Source: Paraneptunicella aestuarii (GTDB taxonomy: Bacteria; Pseudomonadota; Gammaproteobacteria; Enterobacterales; Alteromonadaceae). From it: DNA of 64,000 nucleotides. The notes under the pieces were generated by a model. It was not told the origin of the DNA. It ran no database searches and was given only the letters and a program-made list of their open reading frames with translations. Below are positions 50,507 to 63,833 of the stretch, one piece after another (positions within the stretch are counted from its first letter, which is position 1; every line of letters begins with the position of its first letter). The translations under genes and the position numbers were made by a program. The stretch spans positions 4,464,001 through 4,528,000 of the forward strand of contig NZ_CP074570.1 in NCBI RefSeq assembly GCF_019900845.1, read 5' to 3'.

Positions 50507-50720
50507 AGCGTCCTCTGTGATACTGATTACAGAAGGGCTGAATGTGGCATTTCCGCTAACCTCTGCAAAAACACCACACGCAAACAATAAAACAGTCCTG
50601 AGATTTCTTCAATGTCTTGTGGTTAAAGGCTTGCAGCCTTCCGCTAATCTACCGGGTTTTTAATGAGCACCGCAGGTTAGCGGTAATTGACTAATCTGCA
50701 TTTTTACAGAGCTAACCTTA
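50507..50720 (-). promoter_or_regulatory. Putative CRISPR leader
   Basis: The region next to the leader-side repeat holds the octamer GCTAAYCT at 50555-50562, 50643-50650 and 50711-50718, with an inverted copy AGGTTAGC at 50674-50681. TTCCGCTAA recurs at 50551 and 50639. It ends at the IS630 element. It should contain the array promoter and adaptation signals; no protein gene is visible. Confidence 0.55.
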
Positions 50721-50779
50721 TACCAATCCCATTAAAAATATGATCTAATTAAGTCAGTGAAGACAAAACAGATAATTAG

Positions 50780-51250
50780 ATGCTAAAAAAGATAGATTTC
50801 ACAGCGCTTTCCAAAAAGGAAACTAACGCAGCTAAAAGGATCAGGTTACTTGCATTGGCTCATTACAGTGAAGGAATGAACAAAGCACAAATAGCTAGAA
50901 CACTTAAGGTCAGCAGGGCAAGTGTAAATAAATGGGTAGCGGCTTTTCTGGATAAAGGAATTGATGGCCTGGATGCCAAATCTCCTCCCGGTCGTCCTGC
51001 ATCGCTGTCATCAGAACAGATAAAAAAGCTATCTCGCTATATTGAATATCATAGTCGTTCTGATGTTGGGGGAAGACTGACGGGAGCCGATATCCAAGCC
51101 TGGATATCGAGCCATCTGAATGTGGATTATAAAATGTCCAACATTTACCGTCTCTTGCATCAATGGGGTTTTTCATGGATTTCCAGCCGTTCAAAACACC
51201 CTAAGCAATCGCAAAACGCTCAGGAAGAGTTTAAAAAAACTGGAGATTAA
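50780..51250 (+). CDS. IS630 transposase, N-terminal frame
   Basis: A 156-residue frame with the N-terminal helix-turn-helix (NKAQIARTLKVSRASVNKWVAAFLDKG) and the linker region (YRLLHQWGFSWISSRSKHPK). It ends shortly after the run TTTAAAAAAAC (51230-51240), where the next frame continues the homology. The full-length product needs a +1-equivalent shift or loss of one A. Confidence 0.9.
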   Translation: MLKKIDFTALSKKETNAAKRIRLLALAHYSEGMNKAQIARTLKVSRASVNKWVAAFLDKGIDGLDAKSPPGRPASLSSEQIKKLSRYIEYHSRSDVGGRLTGADIQAWISSHLNVDYKMSNIYRLLHQWGFSWISSRSKHPKQSQNAQEEFKKTGD

Positions 51251-51809
51251 TGTGATCAAACTTTGTCCAGGACATCTGTCTCTGAACAATGTTGATATAT
51301 GGTTTCAGGATGAAGCTCGCTTTGGTCAGCAAAATACCACCTCTCGTTTATGGGCGATAACTGGCAGTCGCCCACGCGCAGTCAAACAGCAACAATTTGA
51401 ATATGCCTATCTTTTCGGTGCTGTCTGTCCCGCAACCGGTGAAACAGAAGCGCTCATAACGCCGTGGGTCAACAAGGATGCAATGACATTGCACTTGAAA
51501 CAGATTTCTGAACGTACTAAACCGGGGCGAATGGCTGTCGTCATCATGGATGGCGCAGGATGGCATACAGAGGACACGATCCAACAGTTTGATAATATTC
51601 GTATGCTAAAGCTTCCTCCCTACTCACCGGAACTGAATCCGGTTGAGCAGGTATGGAGTTGGCTTCGTCAGCACGCACTATCCAATCGCATATTTGAAGG
51701 GTATGAAGATATCGTGGATGCATGTAGTGACGCCTGGAATACATTTGTCAAAGATACCCATCGTGTTATCTCTTTATGCACCAGAAAATGGGCACAGTTA
51801 AATGGCTAG
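51120..51809 (+). CDS. IS630 transposase, catalytic frame
   Basis: A 229-codon open frame; only the part after about 51230 is homologous to transposases. It carries the DDE triad: Asp in WFQDEARF, Asp in VIMDGAGWH and Glu in LNPVEQVWSWLR. The catalytic part is intact. Joined to the preceding frame it gives about 343 residues, the usual IS630 length. Confidence 0.9.
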   Translation: MWIIKCPTFTVSCINGVFHGFPAVQNTLSNRKTLRKSLKKLEINVIKLCPGHLSLNNVDIWFQDEARFGQQNTTSRLWAITGSRPRAVKQQQFEYAYLFGAVCPATGETEALITPWVNKDAMTLHLKQISERTKPGRMAVVIMDGAGWHTEDTIQQFDNIRMLKLPPYSPELNPVEQVWSWLRQHALSNRIFEGYEDIVDACSDAWNTFVKDTHRVISLCTRKWAQLNG

Positions 51810-51851
51810 GTTTTTAATGGGATTGGTATTACTCGGGCAGTCCCAGCCCTC

Positions 51852-51901
51852 GCCCTAAAGGGCCATGCTAAAGCATGTTCAAAAACGCTCCCGACGTTTT
51901 T
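51852..51901. repeat. Three consecutive hairpins
   Basis: GCCC-TAAA-GGGC (51852-51863), CATGC-TAAA-GCATG (51864-51877) and AAAAACG/CGTTTTT (51881-51901) follow each other between the IS630 element and the rrn terminator. They may be a small intergenic repeat element. Confidence 0.6.
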
Positions 51902-51940
51902 GTCACTACGTTCGAGTAGCATCCAGATACACAGTTAAAT

Positions 51941-51974
51941 AAAAAAGCCCCTGTCTTTCGACAAGGGCTTTTTT
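51941..51974 (-). terminator. Terminator of the rrn operon
   Basis: AAAAAAGCCC and GGGCTTTTTT flank a near-perfect inner stem (CTGTC / GACAA) with a TTTC loop, just after the 5S gene on the minus strand. Confidence 0.9.
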
Positions 51975-51985
51975 ATTAAATTAGG

Positions 51986-52104
51986 AGCCTGGCAGTGTGC
52001 TACTCTCACATGGGGAAACCCCACACTACCATCGCCGCTAGTACGTTTCACTTCTGAGTTCGAGATGGATTCAGGTGGTACCGTACCGCTATTGCCGCCA
52101 GGCA
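51986..52104 (-). rRNA. rrf: 5S ribosomal RNA
   Basis: About 119 bases. The minus strand starts TGCCTGGCGGC and ends ACTGCCAGGC, the terminal 5S helix, with the internal CTCGAACTCAGAAGTGAAAC loop. Ends are estimated to within a few bases. Confidence 0.95.
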
Positions 52105-52248
52105 TAAACTGTCACAATGTAAAAAAAGCTGTCATCAAATTCGAATCAGGACGCTAGTATCAGTATCCTATCAGACTTGCGAAGTCATCATTCAACGCCA
52201 AGCGCTACTCGTTCACATTCGTTACTTAAGTCAACTTGGGGTTGCATG

Positions 52249-55121
<2,873 letters not shown>

Positions 55122-55257
55122 ATACAACCCCAAATTACCTAAGTAATTCAGAGTCATAAAGCTGTGACTTCGCCGCTTTCTTGTCAGATAGGATATCTAA
55201 TTTGCTAGAACCCTAATTCTTTAATACTTACTTGATGATTTTTCAGCTTTTCCACAT

Positions 55258-55269
55258 TGTTAAAGAACA
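55258..55269 (-). promoter_or_regulatory. boxA-like antitermination element ahead of 23S
   Basis: Minus-strand TGTTCTTTAACA matches the rrn boxA core (TGCTCTTTAACA) with one change. It lies in the spacer leading into 23S, the usual second position. Confidence 0.75.
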
Positions 55270-55346
55270 TTTAAGGCAAAACCTTAATGAATTTAAACAC
55301 AACGTATAAATTCATTAAGATTCTTGCACAAAGAAGTAGGAAGAAA

Positions 55347-55422
55347 TGGTGGAGCTAAGCAGGATCGAACTGCTGACCTCCTGAATGCAAATCAGGCGCT
55401 CTCCCAGCTGAGCTATAGCCCC
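55347..55422 (-). tRNA. tRNA-Ala (TGC)
   Basis: A 76-base tRNA on the minus strand, starting GGGGCTATAGCTCAGCTGG and ending GCTCCACCA with an encoded CCA. The anticodon loop TTTGCAT gives anticodon TGC. Confidence 0.97.
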
Positions 55423-55429
55423 ATTTTTC

Positions 55430-55555
55430 TTGCTGCTTACTTTCGCTTCACTCGTCGTTTTTCTTCGTATCTCACTCAGTCATTTACTCAGTGTAAACTC
55501 CTTCGTTCGCTACTCGAAAAGCCTCGACTGAAACGAAACTACTTGCAATAACCGT
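55430..55555 (-). repeat. rrn spacer duplication, copy next to tRNA-Ala
   Basis: A block of about 125 bp that resembles 55735-55860 at a constant 305-bp offset. Shared strings include CAGTCATTTAC (55477) and GTGTAAACTCCTT (55491). TTTAC-TCAGT-GTAAA forms a small hairpin whose stem is kept in the other copy. Confidence 0.6.
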
Positions 55556-55654
55556 ATCTGTTTATTTAGATTTAAATCTTTTTCATTCGAGGCATTTGAT
55601 GAGGACGCTTAGACCACTAAGCGACGAGTCAAATAGCGAAGAATGAGGATGATT

Positions 55655-55731
<77 letters not shown>

Positions 55732-55734
55732 ATC

Positions 55735-55860
55735 TTGCTGCGCTCTTTAGTCTTATATCGCGTTTTGCTTCCTCATTCAGTCAGTCATTTACCTTGTGTA
55801 AACTCCTTCCTTCATTCGTCGCAAAGCCTCATCTAAGACTAAATTGCTGGCAACCTATTT
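55735..55860 (-). repeat. rrn spacer duplication, copy next to tRNA-Ile
   Basis: The second copy of the block, with CAGTCATTTAC at 55782 and GTGTAAACTCCTT at 55796. The hairpin is TTTAC-CTTGT-GTAAA: same stem, different loop. Confidence 0.6.
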
Positions 55861-55977
55861 CGCCAACAACGACTGCTGTCAAAGCGAAAACCTTTAAACA
55901 GGTACGACTTACTCTTTGCTCTTATTCTCAATAAAACAATCTGTATGGACACTCAGTCAAAAAAGACTAACTTTTCG

Positions 55978-57500
<1,523 letters not shown>

Positions 57501-57566
57501 ATCGAAATAATAAATTTTTGGTTAGCACTCTTCTAACGAGTGCCCACACAGATTGTCTTATTGAAT

Positions 57567-57578
57567 TGTTAAAGAACA
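57567..57578 (-). promoter_or_regulatory. boxA-like element in the rrn leader
   Basis: Minus-strand TGTTCTTTAACA, identical to the copy ahead of 23S, about 70 bp before 16S. It should support Nus-factor antitermination. Confidence 0.75.
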
Positions 57579-57633
57579 GTTGCTTTCGAAGACCCTCCCA
57601 GCCTTGGCTGAGAACCCCTCGAAGCGGACGCGC

Positions 57634-57661
57634 ATTCTACGCTACTAGCTAAAAGTGTCAA
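57634..57661 (-). promoter_or_regulatory. rrn promoter P2
   Basis: Minus-strand TTGACA, a 16-base spacer and TAGAAT, followed by a G+C-rich discriminator (GCGCGTCC). A near-consensus sigma-70 promoter about 135 bp upstream of 16S. Confidence 0.85.
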
Positions 57662-57772
57662 GAGTTTATTTTCAGAATTCCGAACATTTTTAGCTCTCTA
57701 AAAAATAACTAAATACTGCTATCTTTTAGGTTCTCTTAATGGGGCTTTACACCCTTCCGTAAGAGAGCGTGC

Positions 57773-57800
57773 ATTTTACAAATAGTTTTGATTTGGTCAA
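57773..57800 (-). promoter_or_regulatory. rrn promoter P1
   Basis: Minus-strand TTGACC, a 16-base spacer and TAAAAT, followed by GCACGCTC. The upstream sequence is A+T-rich (57801-57880), fitting an UP element. It lies 139 bp upstream of P2, with identical spacing. Confidence 0.8.
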
Positions 57801-58015
57801 GTAGCGAAATCAAAAAAAGTGATCTTTTTTCAATAACACAGGTAATTTGTAAATTTTTTGTTTAAATTATTAAATTTGTGTAACATGTGAACCTTTTCTC
57901 GCCATGGAAGTCATACCAGAGATAGCGCGGATATGCGGATATTTTGCTAGCAGTTAGGTATCGCAATAACGATTATTACAAGCGCTTGCGCATGAAGGTT
58001 CACTCAAGGTTGTCC

Positions 58016-58795
58016 ATGATGTTTAAGAAAAGTACTCTCGCATTAACGTTGTGTATCTCTATATATGGAAGTGCTTTTGCGTTTACGGATATAGCTGAAA
58101 ATGAAAATAAGCAATTAAGCGATGAATTCATTCAGCGACAAGTACAGGAAAACATGTCTGTAGGCCGAGCAATTAAGAGTATCGTAGGCCATTATCCCGA
58201 GCATACTCAACAAGTAGTTAGTAGCGCTTTGGATCTCTACCCTGAGCAGTATAAGGAAATAATTCATGCTGCAATTTCTACAGAACCATCCTTAACACAA
58301 ATTATTGTCGAAGTAGCTATTGATAAAGGTATAACAAGCTGCTCCAACATTGTGGAAACTGCCATTAGCGCGGAGCCCAGCTATGTTGATTTCGTTGTCA
58401 ATGCTGCAGCTCATAGCACCCCTGAGGATTTGCAAGAAATAGTTAGAGTTGCCGTTATCACTGAGCCTGATTCAGCAGATACCATAGTTCAAACTCTAGC
58501 AAAATCTCACCCTAATGATGTCGTCAGTATTTTAGCTACAGCAATAGAAGCCGTTCCCTTCGTTGGAGAATATATAGTAGATGCATTACTCGCGGTTTTC
58601 CCAGGAAAGGCGGAACAGGTTATCAGCACTGCGGTGAAAGAAAGTATTACTGATGATGAGCATGTCAGAAAGATTTTAGAAACTGCGCAGAGTGCAGGGG
58701 TAAATGAAAAAGATTTAGCGAATTTTGCTCGTGAAGGTGGTGCTTCGGAAGCTCTTGTTGCTCAAACTCTAAATAAAGATAAAGACAAAAACTAA
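58016..58795 (+). CDS. Secreted protein of 15-residue helical repeats
   Basis: A 259-residue protein that I do not recognise. A signal peptide (about 1-22, ends AFA) is followed by about eleven repeats of 14-16 residues from residue 52 to 216. Their pattern is I-[IV]-x-x-A-[IL]-x-x-x-P-x(5). Examples are IVETAISAEPSYVD, IVRVAVITEPDSADT and ILATAIEAVPFVGEY. Alternate units are most alike (AISTEP, AISAEP, AVITEP), suggesting a 30-residue helical hairpin and a HEAT-like solenoid. A charged tail ends KDKDKN. I chose ATG 58016 (AAGG six bases before); ATG 57992 is possible. It is transcribed away from the rrn promoters and ends at a terminator shared with rplQ. Confidence 0.7.
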   Translation: MMFKKSTLALTLCISIYGSAFAFTDIAENENKQLSDEFIQRQVQENMSVGRAIKSIVGHYPEHTQQVVSSALDLYPEQYKEIIHAAISTEPSLTQIIVEVAIDKGITSCSNIVETAISAEPSYVDFVVNAAAHSTPEDLQEIVRVAVITEPDSADTIVQTLAKSHPNDVVSILATAIEAVPFVGEYIVDALLAVFPGKAEQVISTAVKESITDDEHVRKILETAQSAGVNEKDLANFAREGGASEALVAQTLNKDKDKN

Positions 58796-58851
58796 ACTAG
58801 CTCACTGTTATTTCTCTATAGGCTTAATTCTTCTCTTGAATTTTAGGCAAT

Positions 58852-58878
58852 AAAAAACCGGGCTATGCCCGGTTTTTT
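58852..58878. terminator. Bidirectional terminator, repeat protein / rplQ
   Basis: AAAAAACCGGGC and GCCCGGTTTTTT are near-perfect arms around TAT. Both strands end in a T tract, so it can close the repeat-protein gene and the ribosomal operon. Confidence 0.93.
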
Positions 58879-58896
58879 AATTTGGCTCTGCTGCAA

Positions 58897-59298
58897 TTAT
58901 TCTGCCGCAGTCTCTTCAGTCGTCTCTACTGCTTCACCAGAAGCACGATCAACCAGTTCTACATAAGCCATAGGTGCATTGTCACCAGTACGGAAACCGC
59001 ACTTCATGATGCGAGTGTAACCACCTGGACGCTCAACATAGCGAGGACCAAGTTCGTTAAACAATTTACCCACTACTTCTTTATCACGAGTACGAGCAAA
59101 TGCCAGTCTGCGATTAGCAACACTGTCTTGCTTGGCCAATGTGATTAGAGGCTCAAGTACACGGCGCAATTCTTTAGCTTTTGGCAAAGTTGTTTTGATA
59201 ATTTCATGCTTTACCAATGAACCTGCCATATTACGGAACATAGCCTGACGATGGCTGCTGTTTCGGTTAAGCTGACGACCACTCTTACGATGGCGCAT
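58897..59298 (-). CDS. rplQ: Ribosomal protein L17
   Basis: A 133-residue 50S protein starting [20 protein letters not shown]. The body is well conserved ([26 protein letters not shown]) and the Glu/Thr-rich tail (TTEETAAE) resembles other gammaproteobacteria. Last gene of the alpha operon. Confidence 0.98.
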   Translation of the reverse strand: MRHRKSGRQLNRNSSHRQAMFRNMAGSLVKHEIIKTTLPKAKELRRVLEPLITLAKQDSVANRRLAFARTRDKEVVGKLFNELGPRYVERPGGYTRIMKCGFRTGDNAPMAYVELVDRASGEAVETTEETAAE

Positions 59299-59341
59299 AA
59301 TTCTACCCTTCCTATAACAATCGGATTAACAGGTAATCAGA

Positions 59342-60331
59342 TTACTCTTTTTCAGCAATGCTTTCTGGTGGCCAATTTTCCAGGCGCATACCCAGAGATA
59401 GACCACGAGAAGCCAACACGTCTTTGATCTCGGTAAGTGATTTCTTACCAAGGTTAGGAGTTTTCAACAACTCAACCTCGGTACGTTGTACCAAATCACC
59501 GATATACTGAATCGCTTCAGCTTTAAGACAGTTAGCGGAACGTACTGTAAGCTCCAAGTCATCAACAGGTCGAAGAAGAATGGGATCAAACTCTGGTTTT
59601 TCCTCTTTCTCTTCTGGTTCTGACATATCACGAAGATCCACGAAGGCATCCAGTTGCTCTGCCAAAATAGTTGCAGAGCGACGAATAGCTTCTTCTGGAT
59701 CGATAGTGCCATTAGTTTCCATATCGATGATCAGCTTATCCAAGTCAGTGCGTTGTTCAACACGAGCAGACTCAACATTATAAGCAATACGCTCAACAGG
59801 GCTGAATGAAGCATCAACCAATAGACGACCGATCGGACGGTCATCCTCTTCAGAGGAACGACGTGCAGAAGCTGGTACATAACCACGACCCATTTCAACC
59901 TTAATACGCATACTGATTTCAGCGTCTCCGGTCAAAGTACAGATTACGTGGTCAGGATTAACGATTTCAACATCACCATCGTGTTGAATATCACCAGCTA
60001 CAACAGGGCCTGCACCAGATTTAGTTAACGTCAACATTGCTTCTGTTTTGCCTTCAAGGCGCACAGCTAAACCTTTCAGGTTAAGCAAGATTTCGATTAC
60101 GTCTTCTTGCACACCCTCTTTGGTGCTGTACTCGTGCAAAACACCATCAATTTCTACTTCAGTCACAGCACATCCAGGCATAGACGAAAGTAAAATTCGA
60201 CGCAACGCATTACCAAGTGTATGTCCAAAACCCCTTTCCAGCGGTTCCAGAGTGACCTTGGCGCGGGTTGCATTGACGTTTTCAATCTCAACTAACCTTG
60301 GTCTAAGGAAATCAGTAACAGAACCCGACAT
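59342..60331 (-). CDS. rpoA: RNA polymerase alpha subunit
   Basis: A 329-residue subunit. The N-terminal assembly domain (about 1-235) has [22 protein letters not shown]. The C-terminal domain has the UP-element-binding helix region ([36 protein letters not shown]). Length matches E. coli. Confidence 0.99.
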   Translation of the reverse strand: MSGSVTDFLRPRLVEIENVNATRAKVTLEPLERGFGHTLGNALRRILLSSMPGCAVTEVEIDGVLHEYSTKEGVQEDVIEILLNLKGLAVRLEGKTEAMLTLTKSGAGPVVAGDIQHDGDVEIVNPDHVICTLTGDAEISMRIKVEMGRGYVPASARRSSEEDDRPIGRLLVDASFSPVERIAYNVESARVEQRTDLDKLIIDMETNGTIDPEEAIRRSATILAEQLDAFVDLRDMSEPEEKEEKPEFDPILLRPVDDLELTVRSANCLKAEAIQYIGDLVQRTEVELLKTPNLGKKSLTEIKDVLASRGLSLGMRLENWPPESIAEKE

Positions 60332-60357
60332 TGTATCCTCTCTTTAACTAGCCAACT

Positions 60358-60978
60358 TTACTTACTGTAAAGTTCAACAATAAGTTGTTCGTTGATTTCT
60401 GCAGACAAATCGCTTCTTTCAGGGATGCGCTTGAACGTACCCTTCATTTCCTTTCCGTCTACTTCAATCCAGGTTGGTTTTTCGCGTTGCTCAGAAAGCT
60501 CCAAAGCAGCAGCGATACGCGATTGCTTCTTGGATTTTTCGCGAACAGCTACAACGTCTTCGGCTGATACGTTGTAAGATGGAATATTTACAACCTGACC
60601 GTTAACCATAATCGCTTTGTGGCTTACAAGTTGACGCGCTTCAGCACGTGTACTTGCAAAACCCATACGATAAACAACGTTATCCAGACGCTGTTCCAAC
60701 AATTGCAACAAGTTTTCACCAGTGTTGCCAGTGCGTCTTGCAGCTTCTTTATAGTAGTTACGGAATTGCTTTTCCAGTACGCCGTACATACGACGAACTT
60801 TTTGCTTTTCGCGCAACTGTACACCGTAGTCTGAAAGACGACCACGACGCGCACCGTGTTGTCCAGGGGCCGTTTCAATATTACATTTTGAATCTACCGC
60901 ACGAACGCCACTTTTCAAGAACAAGTCTGTGCCTTCGCGACGACTTAGCTTGAGTTTTGGACCCAAATATCTTGCCAT
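60358..60978 (-). CDS. rpsD: Ribosomal protein S4
   Basis: A 206-residue 30S assembly protein ([19 protein letters not shown]), with the S4 RNA-binding domain ([31 protein letters not shown]). The short zinc-free form. In enteric bacteria it represses the alpha operon by binding its leader. Confidence 0.99.
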   Translation of the reverse strand: MARYLGPKLKLSRREGTDLFLKSGVRAVDSKCNIETAPGQHGARRGRLSDYGVQLREKQKVRRMYGVLEKQFRNYYKEAARRTGNTGENLLQLLEQRLDNVVYRMGFASTRAEARQLVSHKAIMVNGQVVNIPSYNVSAEDVVAVREKSKKQSRIAAALELSEQREKPTWIEVDGKEMKGTFKRIPERSDLSAEINEQLIVELYSK

Positions 60979-61002
60979 GATTATTCTCCAACAATACGCC
61001 GA

Positions 61003-61392
61003 TTAAACGCGACGTTTTTTCGGTGGACGACAACCGTTGTGAGGAATAGGCGTCACATCGGTAATGTTGGTAATGCGGTAACCTGTCGCATTCAGTGCGC
61101 GAATTGCAGATTCACGACCTGGGCCAGGACCTTTTACAAACACTTCCAAGTTTTTCAAACCATATTCCTGTGCAGCGGTACCAGCACGCTCAGCAGCAAC
61201 CTGCGCAGCAAAAGGAGTTGATTTACGTGAACCACGGAAACCAGAACCACCCGATGTTGCCCATGCAAGTGCATTACCTTGGCGGTCAGTAATCGTCACA
61301 ATGGTATTATTGAAGGAAGCATGGATGTGAGCCATCCCATCTGCTACCTGGCGTTTTACGCGCTTACGCGTACGAGTTGGTGCTTTTGCCAT
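61003..61392 (-). CDS. rpsK: Ribosomal protein S11
   Basis: A 129-residue 30S platform protein ([43 protein letters not shown]; two adjoining blocks). The C-terminus [15 protein letters not shown] is typical. Confidence 0.99.
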   Translation of the reverse strand: MAKAPTRTRKRVKRQVADGMAHIHASFNNTIVTITDRQGNALAWATSGGSGFRGSRKSTPFAAQVAAERAGTAAQEYGLKNLEVFVKGPGPGRESAIRALNATGYRITNITDVTPIPHNGCRPPKKRRV

Positions 61393-61407
61393 ATCTTATT
61401 CCCCCGC

Positions 61408-61764
61408 TTACTTCTTAATAGGCTTACGAGGACCTTTGCGAGTACGAGCGTTCGTTTTTGTACGCTGTCCACGCAGAGGCAAGCTACGGCGGTGGCGAAT
61501 GCCACGAAAGCAGCCTAGGTCCATCAAACGTTTGATGTTCATTTGTACTTCACGACGCAAGTCACCTTCAACAGTGAACTGTGCGACGCGATCACGCAAC
61601 TGATCCAATTCAGCTTCGGACAAGTCTTTAATTTTAGTAGTTTCGGCAACACCAGCTTCGGCACAAATCAATTTTGCGCGAGTCGTACCAATACCGTAGA
61701 TTGAACGAATTGCAACCACAGCATGCTTGTGTTCCGGAATGTTAATGCCAGCTATACGGGCCAT
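61408..61764 (-). CDS. rpsM: Ribosomal protein S13
   Basis: A 118-residue 30S head protein ([19 protein letters not shown]). The basic tail [17 protein letters not shown] is complete. I chose ATG 61764; a frame extension to 61773 adds three residues not found in the family. Confidence 0.98.
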   Translation of the reverse strand: MARIAGINIPEHKHAVVAIRSIYGIGTTRAKLICAEAGVAETTKIKDLSEAELDQLRDRVAQFTVEGDLRREVQMNIKRLMDLGCFRGIRHRRSLPLRGQRTKTNARTRKGPRKPIKK

Positions 61765-61934
61765 TAACAGCACTCCTCTATATAAGTTAGTCGCCAGATA
61801 AAAAGCCCGTAAGGATACTTATCCGGCATATTAATTGCAAATATTTTAATCAGAACGCATTCCATCGAAACGGAAACATTCAAATACTGCGTAAAGTGTC
61901 CAGCTACAAAATGCAACTGGACAGTTTTATCCGC

Positions 61935-62048
61935 TTAGCCTTGTCTTTGCTTATGCTTAGGCTCACTGCAGATTACACGCACAACGCCGTTGCGCTTGAT
62001 AATCTTACAGTTACGGCATATTTTCTTTACGGATGCACGAACTTTCAT
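61935..62048 (-). CDS. rpmJ: Ribosomal protein L36
   Basis: A 37-residue protein ([20 protein letters not shown], then [17 protein letters not shown]). It keeps the zinc-binding Cys-x2-Cys, Cys and His (C11, C14, C27, H32), so it is the zinc-containing form. It lies between secY and rpsM as expected. Confidence 0.97.
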   Translation of the reverse strand: MKVRASVKKICRNCKIIKRNGVVRVICSEPKHKQRQG

Positions 62049-62071
62049 TTCATCACTCCGTCAGTGCCAAC

Positions 62072-63391
62072 TTAGCGACCGTAGCCTTTAAGATTGGCTT
62101 TTTTCAATACATTCTCATATTGATGAGACATCAAATGAGTTTGTACCTGTGCCATAAAGTCCATGATTACTACAACGATAATCAACAAGGATGTACCGCC
62201 AAAGTAGAACTGAACGCTCCACGCAATCATCATGAATTCGGGCACTAAACAGATAAAGGTAATATATAAAGCACCAGCTAATGTCAGGCGAGTCATTACT
62301 TTATCAATGTAACGCGATGTTTGTTCACCCGGACGAATACCCGGAACAAACGCGCCAGACTTTTTCAAGTTATCCGCTGTTTCGCGAGGGTTAAATACCA
62401 ACGCAGTATAGAAGAAACAGAAAAAGATAATAGCTATCGCATAAAGCATGACATACAAAGGTTGACCAGGAGACAACATCACAGAGACGTCTTGTAACCA
62501 GGACAACGCTTCATTTTGACCAAACCAGGTGGCGATTGTACCAGGGAACAAAATAATGCTTGATGCAAAGATAGGTGGAATTACACCAGCCATATTCACC
62601 TTCAAAGGAAGGTGAGTGCTTTGCGTCCCCATCATTTTGCGACCTTGCTGTTGCTGCTTCGCATAGTTAACAACAATGCGACGCTGCCCACGCTCAACAA
62701 AGACAACAAAGTAAGTTACCGCAAGGATAACGATGCCAATGAAGAACAGGAACAACAGGTTCAAATCACCTTGTCTTGCTTGCTCTACCGTTTGGCCAAT
62801 AGCCGTAGGTAAACCAGCAACAATTCCGGAGAAGATCAAGATAGAGATACCGTTACCGATACCTCTTTCTGTAATTTGCTCACCCAACCACATCAGGAAC
62901 ATAGTTCCAGTGACCAAGCTGACAACTGCCGTAAAATAGAACCCAAGACCAGGATTGACAACCAAGCCAGAAACCAGATTGGGTAAGCCAGTAGCAATAC
63001 CAATCGCTTGGAAGATAGACAATACCAAAGTGAAATACCTTGTATATTGACTAATCTTGCGTCTTCCAGCCTCGCCTTCTTTTTTCAGTTCCATCATTGG
63101 TGGGTGCACCACAGTTAATAACTGAATAATGATGGACGCAGAAATGTAAGGCATGATCCCTAGTGCCAACACAGAGGCACGCTCAAGCGCGCCACCTGAG
63201 AACATGTTGAACATTTCAACAATAGTACCTTTCTGTTGTTCAAAAAGGTCGGCTAGCACCGCAGGATCAATACCAGGGATCGGCACATAAGAGCCAAATC
63301 TGAATACGATGATTGCTCCAAAAACGAACAACAATCGCGACTTCAGTTCACTCAAACCGCCTTTCGCTGAATCAAGTCCTGGTTTTGCCAT
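62072..63391 (-). CDS. secY: Protein translocase subunit SecY
   Basis: A 439-residue inner-membrane channel with ten helices. Recognisable parts are [11 protein letters not shown], the [17 protein letters not shown] segment with the plug region, [17 protein letters not shown] and [13 protein letters not shown]. It pairs with SecE and SecG, encoded elsewhere. Confidence 0.99.
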   Translation of the reverse strand: MAKPGLDSAKGGLSELKSRLLFVFGAIIVFRFGSYVPIPGIDPAVLADLFEQQKGTIVEMFNMFSGGALERASVLALGIMPYISASIIIQLLTVVHPPMMELKKEGEAGRRKISQYTRYFTLVLSIFQAIGIATGLPNLVSGLVVNPGLGFYFTAVVSLVTGTMFLMWLGEQITERGIGNGISILIFSGIVAGLPTAIGQTVEQARQGDLNLLFLFFIGIVILAVTYFVVFVERGQRRIVVNYAKQQQQGRKMMGTQSTHLPLKVNMAGVIPPIFASSIILFPGTIATWFGQNEALSWLQDVSVMLSPGQPLYVMLYAIAIIFFCFFYTALVFNPRETADNLKKSGAFVPGIRPGEQTSRYIDKVMTRLTLAGALYITFICLVPEFMMIAWSVQFYFGGTSLLIIVVVIMDFMAQVQTHLMSHQYENVLKKANLKGYGR

Positions 63392-63397
63392 GGTAGG

Positions 63398-63832
63398 TTA
63401 TTCCTCTACTTTACCGCCAGCAGCTTCGATTGCTTCGCGGGCGCCTTTAGTTACCTTCAAACCTTTAACAGTCACCGCACGAGTAACTTCACCGCTTTTC
63501 ATCACTTTAACGTACAGGCGGTCTTTTTTGACGATGCCAGACGCTTTCAAGCTTTCAAGTGAAACTACTTCGCCTTCAACCTTGCAGATTTCATTCAGAG
63601 TAACCTGATCCGCAAACAAAGATTTGCGAGATGTGAAACCAAACTTAGGTAAACGGCGCTGGATTGGCATTTGTCCGCCTTCGAAACCTGGACGCACAGT
63701 ACCGCCAGAACGAGACTTCTGACCTTTGTGACCGCGACCACCAGTTTTACCAAGACCTGAACCAATACCTCTACCTAGACGTTTTGCGGGCGTCTTGGCT
63801 CCTTCAGCAGGAGCAATTGTATTTAAACGCAT
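63398..63832 (-). CDS. rplO: Ribosomal protein L15
   Basis: A 144-residue 50S protein ([44 protein letters not shown] in adjoining blocks), with the C-terminal beta domain ending AAGGKVEE. It ends 6 bp before secY. Confidence 0.98.
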   Translation of the reverse strand: MRLNTIAPAEGAKTPAKRLGRGIGSGLGKTGGRGHKGQKSRSGGTVRPGFEGGQMPIQRRLPKFGFTSRKSLFADQVTLNEICKVEGEVVSLESLKASGIVKKDRLYVKVMKSGEVTRAVTVKGLKVTKGAREAIEAAGGKVEE

Positions 63833-63833
63833 G

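Larger units (their letters stand above)
50721..51828 (+). mobile_element. IS630-family insertion sequence
   Basis: TACCAATCCCATTAAAAA at 50721-50738 and its perfect inverse at 51811-51828 are the ends. The outermost TA on each side is the expected IS630 target duplication, leaving an element of about 1104 bp. It encodes one DDE transposase split over two frames. It separates the CRISPR leader from the rrn terminator. Confidence 0.93.

Noticed and set aside
50507..50780. Possible cas gene fragments in the leader region
   Set aside because: I looked on both strands and found no Cas-like sequence, only the repeated motifs and the start of the IS.
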